39,453 nt of DNA from Nannocystaceae bacterium (GCA_019694555.1 JAIBBS010000065.1:1-39453); one strand, 5' to 3'; numbered from the stretch's first letter, positions 7,602 through 15,927 are shown. Notes: generated by a model from the sequence alone, not told the origin. Translations and numbers: made by a program.

Positions 7602-9967
7602 GGTGCCTCCTGCGACGGCGGTGCCGCGTGGTCGCGCCCGAACGCGCGCCGCAGCATCGCGCACACGCCCGGCGCCACGAACAACCCGGTGCCCGAGGCG
7701 ATCACCGCGCCCACCACCACGACCAGGCCCAGCGGCCGCCACACCGGCTCGCCGCTGGCCGCCAGCGCCGCGCCGGCGGCGAGCTGGCACAGGCTCGTGA
7801 CCACGATGCCGGTCGCGAACAACGGCCGCTGCAGATCGATCGCCCGACACGCACGCCCGGCCGAGACCGTCGCGGACGCGCCCACCAGCAGCAGCGCCGG
7901 CACCATCGACGGGCCCACCGGCACGCGCAGCATCGTCAGCAACGCCAGCACCGCGCACTGCGTGACCAACGTGGCGAACGCGGAAGCGATCGCCACGCCG
8001 AGGCTGCGCGTGCCCAGCCACACCACGAACGCGCCGAGCCACAGCTGGCACAGCGCCCAGATGCCGAGCCAGTCGGCGAAGCGTTGGCGATCGATCCGCG
8101 CGGCCACGGCCGGACCCACGAGCGTGACGCCGCTGCCGTCGGGCGCACGCACGCGCGGCACGCCGGCCTCGACGTCGGGGCCCAGCTGCACGAACGTCCG
8201 CACCTGCACGTCGCCGTCTTTTGTAAGGTAGCGGCGCAACCATCCGCCCAGCGGGCCCTGCAGCATCGCGTCGGCGGTGGGCAGACCGCCGTCGCCCGCG
8301 GCGCCGCGCAGGAACTCGCCGAACGCATCCGAACGGAAGCCGCGCGCCTCGAGGATCGCGCGCAGCGACTCGAGCCGCGCCGGCAGCTTCAGCTCCGCCA
8401 GCGCGGCGCGACGACGCTCGAGATCCTCGCGTCGTGCGATCCACGGCCCCGGCCCGTCCACGCGCACGGCCTCGCCGGGCACCAGCGAAGCCAGCGCGCG
8501 GCCCTCGACCGCAGCGCGATCGAGCGCGGCCGCGGCGTCGGGGCCACGGCTCTGTGCGCGCACCAGCGCCGCGGGATCGTAGAACTCGTCGATCAAACGC
8601 TGCTGCGTCGCGGCCACGGCGGCGACGTGGACGCGATCGGCACCGCGGTAGCGCAGCGACGACACCGACCACGCGCCCGCTGCGAGCACCACCAGCCCGG
8701 CGAACAGCGCGAGCCCGGGCATCGCACGCCACGCGAAGCCGCGCCCCTCCCACGAGACCGCGCCGCCGACCACGGCGTGGATCGCCGGCAGCACCACGCG
8801 CAGCACGATCATGCCGGCCGCGACCGCGAGCGGCCATCGCCACGCCCACGCCTGCCACGCGGGATACGGCGACAGCAACAGCGGCAGCAACGCGGTCGCG
8901 AGCACCGCGGCCGCGGGCCAGCCGCGCGCGCTGATCCGCTGCAGGTGCAGCGCGCCCTCGCAGCTGAAGCCCAGCAGGAACACGATGATCGCGACCGACC
9001 ACGGATCGAGCGCGGGCAACATCGCGACCGTCGCCAGCGCGACGGTTGCGAGCCCGCCGACGATCGCGAGCGTCGCCCGCACCCGCCGCAGCACGCCGGC
9101 GAGCACCGCGGTCACGCCCGCCAGCGCGAGCGCGATGAGCTGCAGGCCACGCTCGTGCACCAGCGTGGCCGCGGCCTGCTCGGTGCGCGGGCCTCCGACC
9201 AGCTCGACCGCGACGCCGTGCTCGGCGACCAACCGCTGCGCCTGCTCGAGCACGACCTGCGGCCCCCGTCGCGAGCGCACCAGCAGCAACAGCGCGCTGC
9301 CGTCGGCCGCGAGCAGATCGCCCGCGGCGGTGACCCGCGAGCGGCCGGGGCCCCGATCGCCGCCGGGCATCGCCCCTTGCCGCGGACCGCCGACGGCGTC
9401 GTTGCCCGCGGCGTAGCGCGAACCCTCGGCACCGAGCAGGCCGTACAGTCGCAACGGATCGCGGCGCGGCTCGTCGGTCGCGACGCCGAACAGCGGCGAC
9501 GACATCCGCGCCTTGAGCTCGCCGATCGCGTCCGACATCGACGCGTCGCTCATGCGCGCGGCGATGGTGGCGAGCGCATCGTCGCCGATCAACCACATCG
9601 CGTGCGCATCGAACCATCCCGCGGCCTCGCCCACCGGCGGCGCCAGCGGCACGCGCTCGTCGGCCATGCGCTCCGCGATCGTGCCCGCGGCGGCGACCAG
9701 CGCGTCGGTGAGGTCACCGGGCTCGCCCGCCGCTCGATCGACCGCGGGCCCGAGCAACAGCAACACCTCGTCGTCGGGCGCGCGGTGTTCGAGCGGCAGC
9801 AACGCCTCGGTCGCACCTTCGACCCGCGGGCCCGCGCGCAACCACACCAACGCGGCGATGGCGAGCACCAGCCACACCGCGAGCACGCGACGGGGCCGCT
9901 GACGCGCCCATCGTGACAAGGAGATCGCGTAGCTCCCGTCGGTCGGGGGTGTCGCGTCGGCTGCCAC
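7598..9967 (-). CDS. RND/MMPL-superfamily exporter
   Basis: About 789 residues in the usual two-half RND/MMPL layout. TM1 is near residue 25 (VLAVWLVLAIAALVWLRAG) and a large periplasmic domain follows. A cluster of helices comes next (LQLIALALAGVTAVLAGVL through MIVLRVVLPAIHAVV), and then the pattern repeats and ends in a helix cluster near the C-terminus. In the first cluster the segment usually reading G-x-x-x-D-Y reads GFSCEGALHLQ, leaving Glu337 as the only acidic residue. The matching segment of the second half (VGASATVSAGRAC) has none. Substrate is unknown; the LolA-like partner points to lipid or lipoprotein export. The GTG at 9967 is the first plausible start, with a TTG at 9919 as alternative. 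Confidence 0.8.
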   Translation of the reverse strand: MAADATPPTDGSYAISLSRWARQRPRRVLAVWLVLAIAALVWLRAGPRVEGATEALLPLEHRAPDDEVLLLLGPAVDRAAGEPGDLTDALVAAAGTIAERMADERVPLAPPVGEAAGWFDAHAMWLIGDDALATIAARMSDASMSDAIGELKARMSSPLFGVATDEPRRDPLRLYGLLGAEGSRYAAGNDAVGGPRQGAMPGGDRGPGRSRVTAAGDLLAADGSALLLLVRSRRGPQVVLEQAQRLVAEHGVAVELVGGPRTEQAAATLVHERGLQLIALALAGVTAVLAGVLRRVRATLAIVGGLATVALATVAMLPALDPWSVAIIVFLLGFSCEGALHLQRISARGWPAAAVLATALLPLLLSPYPAWQAWAWRWPLAVAAGMIVLRVVLPAIHAVVGGAVSWEGRGFAWRAMPGLALFAGLVVLAAGAWSVSSLRYRGADRVHVAAVAATQQRLIDEFYDPAALVRAQSRGPDAAAALDRAAVEGRALASLVPGEAVRVDGPGPWIARREDLERRRAALAELKLPARLESLRAILEARGFRSDAFGEFLRGAAGDGGLPTADAMLQGPLGGWLRRYLTKDGDVQVRTFVQLGPDVEAGVPRVRAPDGSGVTLVGPAVAARIDRQRFADWLGIWALCQLWLGAFVVWLGTRSLGVAIASAFATLVTQCAVLALLTMLRVPVGPSMVPALLLVGASATVSAGRACRAIDLQRPLFATGIVVTSLCQLAAGAALAASGEPVWRPLGLVVVVGAVIASGTGLFVAPGVCAMLRRAFGRDHAAPPSQEAP

Positions 9968-10053
9968 GTCGGCGGCGCAAGCGTACCAGCAAGGCCGCGC
10001 CGCGTTGGTCGGGGGTTGGCCGCGCGCGCGCCGATGCGCCATGCTTGGCCCAC

Positions 10054-11151
10054 GTGCGACCGTGGGCGCTCGTGGTGGCGATGCAGGGCGGCGTAGCGGC
10101 CCCCGACGCGGCCGCACGCGAGCCCGCGCCGGCGGTGGACCCGAGCGCGGTCGCGCCGGAGCGCGCGACCGAGCCCGCCGCGACGGGGCCGATCGAGGGC
10201 GAGCTGGTGACGTGGACCGCCCCGCCCGAGTGCCCCGACGACGCGGCGATGGAGCGTCGCATCGCCGAGCTGGTCGCCAGCAGCAGCGCGCGCGACGGGG
10301 TCGCGCGCGCGCAGGTGCAGCGTGACGGTGACGCCTACGTCGTCGACGTGATCGTCGCGATCGACGGCACCGAGCACCAGCGCGCGCTGCGGGCCCCCGA
10401 CTGCGAGAGCCTCGCGGACGCGGCCGCGCTGGTGGTGGCGCTGACGCTCGATCCCACGGCGCTCGGCGGAGAGCCCGACGCGACCACGACCACCACGACC
10501 ACCACCACCACCACGGTTGCGCCCGATGCCACTGCACGCGCGCCGGCCGAGGCCACGCGCGAGGCCGAAGACGCGACGCCGGCCCGCGGCCGCCGTGCGC
10601 GCGGCGAGGCAGCGGATCCTCCGCGGGCCGCGGCCACGCCACGCATGTTCGAGCTGGGCGGTCGACTGTGGAGCGGCTGGGGCTCCGCCCTCGCGCCGCG
10701 CGGCAGCGCCTTGCTCGGCGGCGCACTGGTGCTGACGTGGCGCCGCGTCGCGCTCGAGGCCGAGGCGCGCATGTGGCTGCCGCGCGCGCTGTTGCTCGGC
10801 CAAGCCGTGGCCGCGCGGATCTGGCTCGGCTCCGCGTTGCTCGCGGCGTGCCTGCGGCCGCCGACCCGGCGGGTCGAGTTCGGCCTGTGCCCCGCGCTCG
10901 AGACCGGTGGCACGCGTGCCCGCGGGGTCGAGGTCGTGGAGCCGACCGCGAGCTCGAACCTGTGGGTGGCCCCGGTCGGCCGCATCGCGCTGCGGGTGCC
11001 GCTGCGGCGCGGGCTGGGCCTCGTCGCCGGCGTCGAGGTCGCCGCCCCGCTGCAGCGCGTGTCGGTGAACGTCTCGGGCGACCAGCTGTGGCTGGTCAAG
11101 CCGATTTCCTTCCGCATCCTGCTGGGGCTGGACGGGCGGGGCCGGCCGTGA
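10054..11151 (+). CDS. Secreted, probably envelope protein with polythreonine linker
   Basis: About 365 residues. The GTG at 10054 gives a short basic start and hydrophobic segment (RPWALVVAMQGGVAA), plausibly a signal peptide. An N-terminal domain (about 45-135) contains TWTAPPECPDDAAMERRIAEL and ALRAPDCESLADAAALVVAL, with two cysteines that could form a disulfide. Eleven consecutive threonines and an Ala/Arg/Glu-rich stretch form a linker. The C-terminal 160 residues are rich in alternating hydrophobic residues (FELGGRLWSGWGSALAPRGS onward), consistent with an outer-membrane beta barrel. I have an unverified impression of similar proteins beside ECF sigma genes in myxobacteria. Function unknown. 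It is divergent from the RND gene. Confidence 0.68.
   Translation: MRPWALVVAMQGGVAAPDAAAREPAPAVDPSAVAPERATEPAATGPIEGELVTWTAPPECPDDAAMERRIAELVASSSARDGVARAQVQRDGDAYVVDVIVAIDGTEHQRALRAPDCESLADAAALVVALTLDPTALGGEPDATTTTTTTTTTTVAPDATARAPAEATREAEDATPARGRRARGEAADPPRAAATPRMFELGGRLWSGWGSALAPRGSALLGGALVLTWRRVALEAEARMWLPRALLLGQAVAARIWLGSALLAACLRPPTRRVEFGLCPALETGGTRARGVEVVEPTASSNLWVAPVGRIALRVPLRRGLGLVAGVEVAAPLQRVSVNVSGDQLWLVKPISFRILLGLDGRGRP
10483..10515 (+). repeat. ACC/ACG microsatellite encoding 11 threonines
   Basis: Eleven consecutive ACC or ACG codons lie between the two domains of the secreted protein. It is a flexible linker, possible O-modification site, and slippage-prone tract. Confidence 0.9.
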
Positions 11152-11242
11152 GCCGTTGCCCCCGAAACCCCCCGTGCAAGGCCGCAGAGCGCCGATCGTT
11201 GGCTTTCGGGAACGGTCGTGACGGAACCGCCGTGGGCCGGGG

Positions 11243-12559
11243 ATGACAGAGCTGACGATGGGTGCACTCGGACACCACCTCGAAGGACCGGACCACCGCT
11301 TCCGCGCGCTGTACCGCGGCCATTTCGGCTTCGTGTGGTCGTTGACCGCGCACTTCGGCGTGCCCTCGGGCGCGCGCGAGGACGTGGCCCAGGAGGTGTG
11401 GCTGACCGTGCATCGACGCATCGACGCGCTGCGCCCCGACGCGTCGCCACGCGCGTGGGTCGCCTCGATCGCGCGCCACGTCGCGTCGCGTCACCATCGC
11501 GCGCAGACCCGTCGCGTCCGCAAGCACGAGGCGCTCTCGCTGATCAGCGATCGCGCCGCCGATGCGGCGATCGAGCCCGACGCGCTCACGCTGGTCGAGG
11601 ACGCGCTGGCGCGCATGGACCCCGGACAGCGCGAGGTCTTCCTGCTCACGCAGGTCGAAGAGCTCAGCGGACCCGAGGTCGCGCAGGCGCTCGAGCTGCC
11701 GCTCAACACCGTGTACTCGCGCCTGCGACTGGCGCGGGCGCGGCTGGCCGAGGCCGTCGGCGCGCACGATCCCGATCTGTCGCGCCTGCGCACCTCGCCG
11801 CCGCCGGCGAAGCTCGCCAACCGCGTGTGGCTGCTGCTGGGCCTCGATCTCGGTCGTCGTGGCGGCGCGCTCGCGACGCTCGCGAGCACGTGGTCGGCCA
11901 AGCTCGCGGTCGCGGCCGCGAGCGCGGTCGCGACGGTGGCCGCGACCGCGGCGTTGTCGGGCCGCGGCGATGCGCCCGCGCACGCGCGCGATCCGATCAC
12001 GGTGATCGAGCAGGCTGCGATCGTCTCGCCCTCGCGCGCAGTGCCCGAGGCCACGCCGCTCACGGCGACGCCACCCGCGGCGACGCCACCCGCGGCGATC
12101 GTGCGACCGCCCGCACCCCCGACCGCAGCGGCCGCGATCGGCAGCGATGCACCGCAGGTGCTCGCGACGCGTGGGCCCACGGCAGCGTCGCACCGCACGG
12201 CCCGCGCCGCCGTCCCGCGCAGCCGCGACGAGGCGCGCGCGCCCTCGCCGGCCACCACGGCCCCCGCTGCGCCCACGGCCGCGGACACCAGCACGCTCGC
12301 CGCCGAGGCTGCGCTGCTGCGGCGCGCGGGCGTGGCCCTGCGCGAGGGCGACGTGACCAAGGCCCGCGCGCTGCTCGAGCAACACGCCGAGCGCTACCCC
12401 GCCGGTGAGCTCGAGGTCGAGCGGCGTGCCGCGTGGGCGCGCATGCTGTGTGCCGCGGGTGATGCCGCGGGTGCCCGCAGCGCCGCGTCGTCGCTGGTCG
12501 CGTCGCATCCCGATGCCGCGGCCGCGGTCGCGGTGCGAGACGTCTGCGCGAAGCCGTAG
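11243..12559 (+). CDS. ECF sigma factor fused to a transmembrane helix and TPR-like C-terminal domain
   Basis: A 438-residue protein. Residues about 18-100 are sigma region 2 (FRALYRGHFGFVWSLTAHFG, DVAQEVWLTVHRRI, SPRAWVASIARHVASRHHR). Residues about 120-170 are sigma region 4 (LARMDPGQREVFLLTQVEEL, LNTVYSRLRLARARL). An Ala-rich hydrophobic helix (about 217-236, KLAVAAASAVATVAATAAL) follows, then a long Pro/Ala/Thr-rich linker. The last 85 residues are helical and TPR-like (LRRAGVALREGDVTKARALL, EQHAERYPAGELEVERRAAW). In related myxobacterial loci, as I recall, the sigma factor and this membrane protein are separate genes; here one open frame joins them. The sigma domain should sit in the cytoplasm and the tail outside, so activation may need proteolysis or a conformational signal. 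Three related lipoprotein genes lie directly downstream. Confidence 0.87.
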   Translation: MTELTMGALGHHLEGPDHRFRALYRGHFGFVWSLTAHFGVPSGAREDVAQEVWLTVHRRIDALRPDASPRAWVASIARHVASRHHRAQTRRVRKHEALSLISDRAADAAIEPDALTLVEDALARMDPGQREVFLLTQVEELSGPEVAQALELPLNTVYSRLRLARARLAEAVGAHDPDLSRLRTSPPPAKLANRVWLLLGLDLGRRGGALATLASTWSAKLAVAAASAVATVAATAALSGRGDAPAHARDPITVIEQAAIVSPSRAVPEATPLTATPPAATPPAAIVRPPAPPTAAAAIGSDAPQVLATRGPTAASHRTARAAVPRSRDEARAPSPATTAPAAPTAADTSTLAAEAALLRRAGVALREGDVTKARALLEQHAERYPAGELEVERRAAWARMLCAAGDAAGARSAASSLVASHPDAAAAVAVRDVCAKP

Positions 12560-12573
12560 TGGTTTCCGCCTCG

Positions 12574-12599
12574 CGCGGTGACGGACGCGAGCCACCGCG
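12574..12599. terminator. Hairpin between the sigma factor and lipoprotein genes
   Basis: CGCGGTG (12574-12580) pairs with CACCGCG (12593-12599) around a 12-base loop in the 73-base gap after the sigma gene. An overlapping alternative pairing (CTCGCG with CGCGAG) is possible. It may be a terminator or attenuator. Confidence 0.4.
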
Positions 12600-12632
12600 G
12601 GGATACGACGGGCGGGGAGTGTGTAACGGACG

Positions 12633-13280
12633 ATGGTGGAACGTAGTTGGCTGATCGAATCGAAGTGGATGGCGCTGGTCGTGAGCTCGCTGTTGGGTGG
12701 ATGCGTGATCGCCGGGAGCAAGGCGGACGCGGGTGACGATGACTCCGCGGGTGGCGACGGTTCCTCCGAGACGACAGGAACGAGCGGCGGAGGAACCGGT
12801 GGGTACAGCAGCAGCATGGGCACGACCGACTCGACCGTGACCGGCGCGAGCGTCAGCGGCACCGCCTCGGCCACCAGCGGTGCGGGTGACCCCGGCACCG
12901 CGAGCGCGACGGTGAGCACCGGCTGCCTCGACTGCTCGACCAGCGACAGCGGCGGCGACATGAGCGCGCTGGAGTCCTGCGGCATCGAGTACGAGGCGGC
13001 GCCGCTGCAGAACTTCTACAGCTGCGCGTGCGAGACCTGCAGCGTCGACTATCAGAACGTGACGCCGGAGACCGGCAGTGCCATCATCGAGGCGTGCGCG
13101 TGCATCTGCGACGCGATCGACTGCGGCGGCAGCATCTCGGGCGGTGTCACGACGCAGGAGTCGAGCGACACCGGTGACACCTTCGGCACCAGCGACGGCG
13201 GATCCAGCGACGGCGGAAACCCAGACACAGGGGTCGCGTCGGTCACCGATGGCACGGTCTCGGCGACGTCGGCCGGCTGA
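12633..13280 (+). CDS. Eight-cysteine lipoprotein, paralog A
   Basis: A 215-residue protein. The N-terminus ends in the lipobox LLGGC (about residue 24), predicting a lipid-anchored envelope protein. A Ser/Thr/Gly-rich spacer of about 85 residues follows. The only folded-looking part is residues 116-164, with eight cysteines in the spacing C-x14-C-x-C-x2-C-x18-C-x-C-x-C-x4-C, then GGSISGG and another Ser/Thr/Gly tail. The same spacing recurs exactly in the next two genes. I do not recognise this domain. It could be a disulfide-stabilised mini-domain or a metal site. It is the first of three tandem genes downstream of the tethered sigma factor. Confidence 0.8.
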   Translation: MVERSWLIESKWMALVVSSLLGGCVIAGSKADAGDDDSAGGDGSSETTGTSGGGTGGYSSSMGTTDSTVTGASVSGTASATSGAGDPGTASATVSTGCLDCSTSDSGGDMSALESCGIEYEAAPLQNFYSCACETCSVDYQNVTPETGSAIIEACACICDAIDCGGSISGGVTTQESSDTGDTFGTSDGGSSDGGNPDTGVASVTDGTVSATSAG

Positions 13281-13788
13281 GCGGCTGCTGGGCGTCTCGC
13301 TCGCGCTGCGGGGCTGCATCGTGAATGTCGATGTCGGCTCTGCGGACCAGGGCGACGCGGGCAGCGAGGGCGCGAGCGTCACCGAGACGACCATCTCGAC
13401 GGCGACCAACATCACGAGCACCGACGCCACCGCGACCACGGCCGCGCCCACCAGCACCAGCGACACCGGCGCGTTCGATCCGGTGGCGTTGTGCGGCGTG
13501 ACGCTCGAGATGATCGCCGACGGCGGCGACTACCTGTGCGTGTGCGAGGCCTGCGAGGTCTCGCGCAGCGGGCTGTCGCCGACGTCGGGCGCCGCCATGT
13601 TGGAGGAGTGCGAGTGCATCTGCATGGCCGCTGGTTGCGGCGGCAGCAACTCGGGCGGCATCGATGGCGGCGTCTCGAGCAGCAGCGAGACCACGCAGAC
13701 CAGCGGCTCGGGCGAGGCGAGCAGCTCGAGCAGCAGCACGTCGGCGACCACCACCGCGACGAGCGATGGCGGCAGCACGTCGATGTGA
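13249..13788 (+). CDS. Eight-cysteine lipoprotein, paralog B
   Basis: About 179 residues if the ATG at 13249 is used, overlapping the end of paralog A by 32 bases in another frame. The start is basic (MARSRRRRP), then a short hydrophobic stretch and a lipobox-like LALRGC (Cys22). The eight-cysteine core is at residues 82-130 with exactly the spacing of paralogs A and C. Outside the cysteines it is more divergent (MIADGGDYLCVCEACEVS). A serine/threonine-rich tail ends the protein. The start is uncertain: no clear ribosome-binding site is visible, and the hydrophobic core is short for a signal peptide. Coupling to paralog A is likely. Confidence 0.68.
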   Translation: MARSRRRRPAERLLGVSLALRGCIVNVDVGSADQGDAGSEGASVTETTISTATNITSTDATATTAAPTSTSDTGAFDPVALCGVTLEMIADGGDYLCVCEACEVSRSGLSPTSGAAMLEECECICMAAGCGGSNSGGIDGGVSSSSETTQTSGSGEASSSSSSTSATTTATSDGGSTSM

Positions 13789-13840
13789 CGGAACCGACGT
13801 CGCATGGGGATTCGACGCACGAGGAGTGCGTGACGCGACG

Positions 13841-14497
13841 ATGAGCAAGAGCAGCTGGACGACAGTGATCGAAATCGTGATGGTGGTGGGCGTGGCCGGC
13901 GGAGGCTGCGTGCTGCCGGGCGAACCCAACTCGGGCGGCGAGACCTGGGCCGACGACGGCGGCGACGACGGCCCCGGCGACGACGACGGTGACACGTCGA
14001 CGACCACCAGCGGCGGCACCGAGGGCTACAGCAGCAGCATCGGCACGACCGACTCGACGGTGTCCTGTGACGGCTCGGTCAGCGCGACTGCATCGAGCGG
14101 GCCGTGGCCCGAGCCGACCGAGAGCGCGACCGGGACCGCCACCAGCGGGTGCGGTGGCTGCAACGACGACGACGGCGGCAGCGACAGCGGCAGCCTCGGC
14201 GCGCTGGCGGCGTGCGGCGTCGACTACGAGGCTGCGGCGATCGACAACGTCTTCACCTGCGCGTGCGACCACTGCAGCGTCGACTTCAGCCACGTGACGC
14301 CCGCGACCGGCCAAGCCATCGTCGAGGCCTGCGTGTGCATCTGCGACGCGCTCGGCTGCGGCGGCAGCGTCTCGGGTGGCGTCACCACGAGCGAGCCCGG
14401 CGACACCGGCGACACCGACGGTGGCACCTCCAGTGGCGGCGATCCCGGGTCGACCACGGGCAGTGGCACCACCGCGACCACGTCCGCGGGCGGCTGA
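13841..14497 (+). CDS. Eight-cysteine lipoprotein, paralog C
   Basis: A 218-residue protein. The ATG at 13841 opens a signal (WTTVIEIVMVVGVAGGGC) with lipobox AGGGC. An Asp/Gly/Ser/Thr-rich spacer follows, sharing GYSSS.GTTDSTV with paralog A. The core at residues 125-173 has all eight cysteines in identical spacing and closely matches paralog A (FTCACDHCSVDFSHVTPATG, EACVCICDALGCGGS). The tail is Gly/Ser/Thr/Asp-rich. A and C look like a recent duplication, with B older or faster-evolving. Function unknown; predicted lipid-anchored on the cell envelope. Confidence 0.8.
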   Translation: MSKSSWTTVIEIVMVVGVAGGGCVLPGEPNSGGETWADDGGDDGPGDDDGDTSTTTSGGTEGYSSSIGTTDSTVSCDGSVSATASSGPWPEPTESATGTATSGCGGCNDDDGGSDSGSLGALAACGVDYEAAAIDNVFTCACDHCSVDFSHVTPATGQAIVEACVCICDALGCGGSVSGGVTTSEPGDTGDTDGGTSSGGDPGSTTGSGTTATTSAGG

Positions 14498-14513
14498 GCC
14501 GTGGACCGTGCTG

Positions 14514-14558
14514 ACCGGGGACATGGGTGACAGATCAGACCGGCAGCATGGGTGACAC
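14514..14558. repeat. Two 20-bp direct repeats, possible remnant of an insertion-sequence end
   Basis: Two 20-base copies at 14514-14533 and 14539-14558 share ACCGG...CATGGGTGACA with four differences. They lie in the 112-base gap between convergent genes. The wording recalls terminal regions of IS481-like elements in GC-rich proteobacteria; that link is from memory. No transposase is nearby. Confidence 0.45.
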
Positions 14559-14609
14559 GCTGGGGCCGCCCTTCCCCATGGCTTGGCAGCCCACGCCGAC
14601 GCAGCGCGG

Positions 14610-15926
14610 CTACTCGTCGACCACGTGGAATTCGATCCGACGATTGCGCTGCCGCCCGCCGGCGGTGGCGTTGTCCGCGATGGGCTTGTCGGGCCCGTAG
14701 CCGCGCGTGCTCATGCGCTCGGCTGCGATGCCCTGGTCGACGAGGTACTGCCGCACGGCCGCGGCGCGGCGGCGCGACAGGTCGAGGTTGTAGTCGCGCG
14801 AGCCGGTGGAGTCGGTGTGGCCCGCGATCTCGACCTTCAGCTTGGGGTAGGTCGTGAGCACCGAGACGGCGCGCGCGAGGATCTTCTTCGAGCTGGCCTT
14901 GATCGAGTCCTTGTCGTGGTCGAACTCGATGCCGTCGAACACCCCGTCGAACTCCGCCACCGCCTTGGGCACCTCGTCGGGGCAGCCGTCGGCGTCCTCG
15001 AAGCGGTTGCGGGTCTCGGGCTTGTCGGGGCACGTGTCGTCGTCGTCGGCGATCTTGTCGCCGTCGCGATCGGGCCGTGGACAGCCGTCGGGCTCGACGC
15101 CGGGCACCTCGACGCACTTGTCCTCGTCGTCGTAGAACCCGTCGCCGTCCTTGTCGCTGCGGGGGCAGCCGTCGGGCGCGATGCCGGGCACCTCGACGCA
15201 CTTGTCCTCGTCGTCGAGGAAGCCGTCGCCGTCGCGGTCGCGCGGGCCGTCCGCGGGGGTGGGCTTGCGGCGCCCTCGCGGCGTCCACGACAACCCCAGC
15301 AGCAGCTCGCCGGTGTGGCCCAGGCCGTTCTCGACGCCACGCCGCGCACTGACGGTGTCGCGCAGATCCAGCCGCACCATGATCGAGTCGGTCGCGAAGA
15401 TCTTCACACCACCGCCGAAGTGGATCGCGATGTCGACGTCCTTGCCCAGTGCCGAACGACCGCTGGCGACGCCGAAGGCACCGGTGCCCAGCAACAGAAA
15501 CGGCGTCACGCTCCACAGGCCCAGCTGACCGACCACGTGGCCGCGGAAGGCCCACAGGTTGGCGCGCGCGTCGACGTCGCGCAGGCGCGCGGGCATCACC
15601 GCGCCCTCGAGCTCGAGCCCCAAGAAGCGCAGCGGATAGAAGCCCGCGCGCGCGCCGATCTCCGGCATCGCGCGGCGCAGCCGACGAAAGCCGTCGTCGG
15701 GCAGCGCGGTGTCGGGCTGGAACAGCTCCAGCCGCGGCGTCGGCAGCATCACGCCGCCGAAGACGCCGAGCTCGCCCATCATGCGCGTGGGCGCGTGGCG
15801 GCGGATCCACTTCTGCTTGCCGTGCGTGGCGCCGGCCTCGTGCGACGTCGTGACCTCGGCGTCGACCTCTGCGCGCGCCGCCGGAGCCACCGCCAGCGCG
15901 AGCATCATCGCGAACGCGCCGGGCAT
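14610..15926 (-). CDS. OmpA-family outer-membrane protein with TSP3-type calcium repeats
   Basis: A 438-residue protein. A signal peptide ends PAARA (about residue 19). A beta-barrel-like region of about 200 residues follows (MGELGVFGGVMLPTPRLELF through GHTGELLLGLSWTPRG). Next come Asp-rich thrombospondin type 3-like repeats (DRDGDGFLDDEDKC, DKDGDGFYDDEDKC, DRDGDKIADDDDTC), expected to bind calcium. The C-terminal 120 residues are an OmpA peptidoglycan-binding domain (VEIAGHTDSTGSRDYNLDLS, RRRAAAVRQYL, RNRRIEF). It should link outer membrane and cell wall. Its ATG lies one base after the stop of the upstream vWA lipoprotein gene, so the two form a coupled operon. Converges with the eight-cysteine cluster. 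Confidence 0.9.
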   Translation of the reverse strand: MPGAFAMMLALAVAPAARAEVDAEVTTSHEAGATHGKQKWIRRHAPTRMMGELGVFGGVMLPTPRLELFQPDTALPDDGFRRLRRAMPEIGARAGFYPLRFLGLELEGAVMPARLRDVDARANLWAFRGHVVGQLGLWSVTPFLLLGTGAFGVASGRSALGKDVDIAIHFGGGVKIFATDSIMVRLDLRDTVSARRGVENGLGHTGELLLGLSWTPRGRRKPTPADGPRDRDGDGFLDDEDKCVEVPGIAPDGCPRSDKDGDGFYDDEDKCVEVPGVEPDGCPRPDRDGDKIADDDDTCPDKPETRNRFEDADGCPDEVPKAVAEFDGVFDGIEFDHDKDSIKASSKKILARAVSVLTTYPKLKVEIAGHTDSTGSRDYNLDLSRRRAAAVRQYLVDQGIAAERMSTRGYGPDKPIADNATAGGRQRNRRIEFHVVDE

Positions 15927-15927
15927 G

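Noticed and set aside
7442..9916. An 824-codon plus-strand frame, rich in Arg, His and Gln
   Set aside because: It is antisense to the RND exporter, whose frame has transmembrane helices and family motifs. Composition is typical of shadow frames in GC-rich DNA.
11161..11215. CCCGAAA and TTTCGGG complementary arms upstream of the sigma gene
   Set aside because: The loop is over 30 bases and the arms are short; too weak to call.
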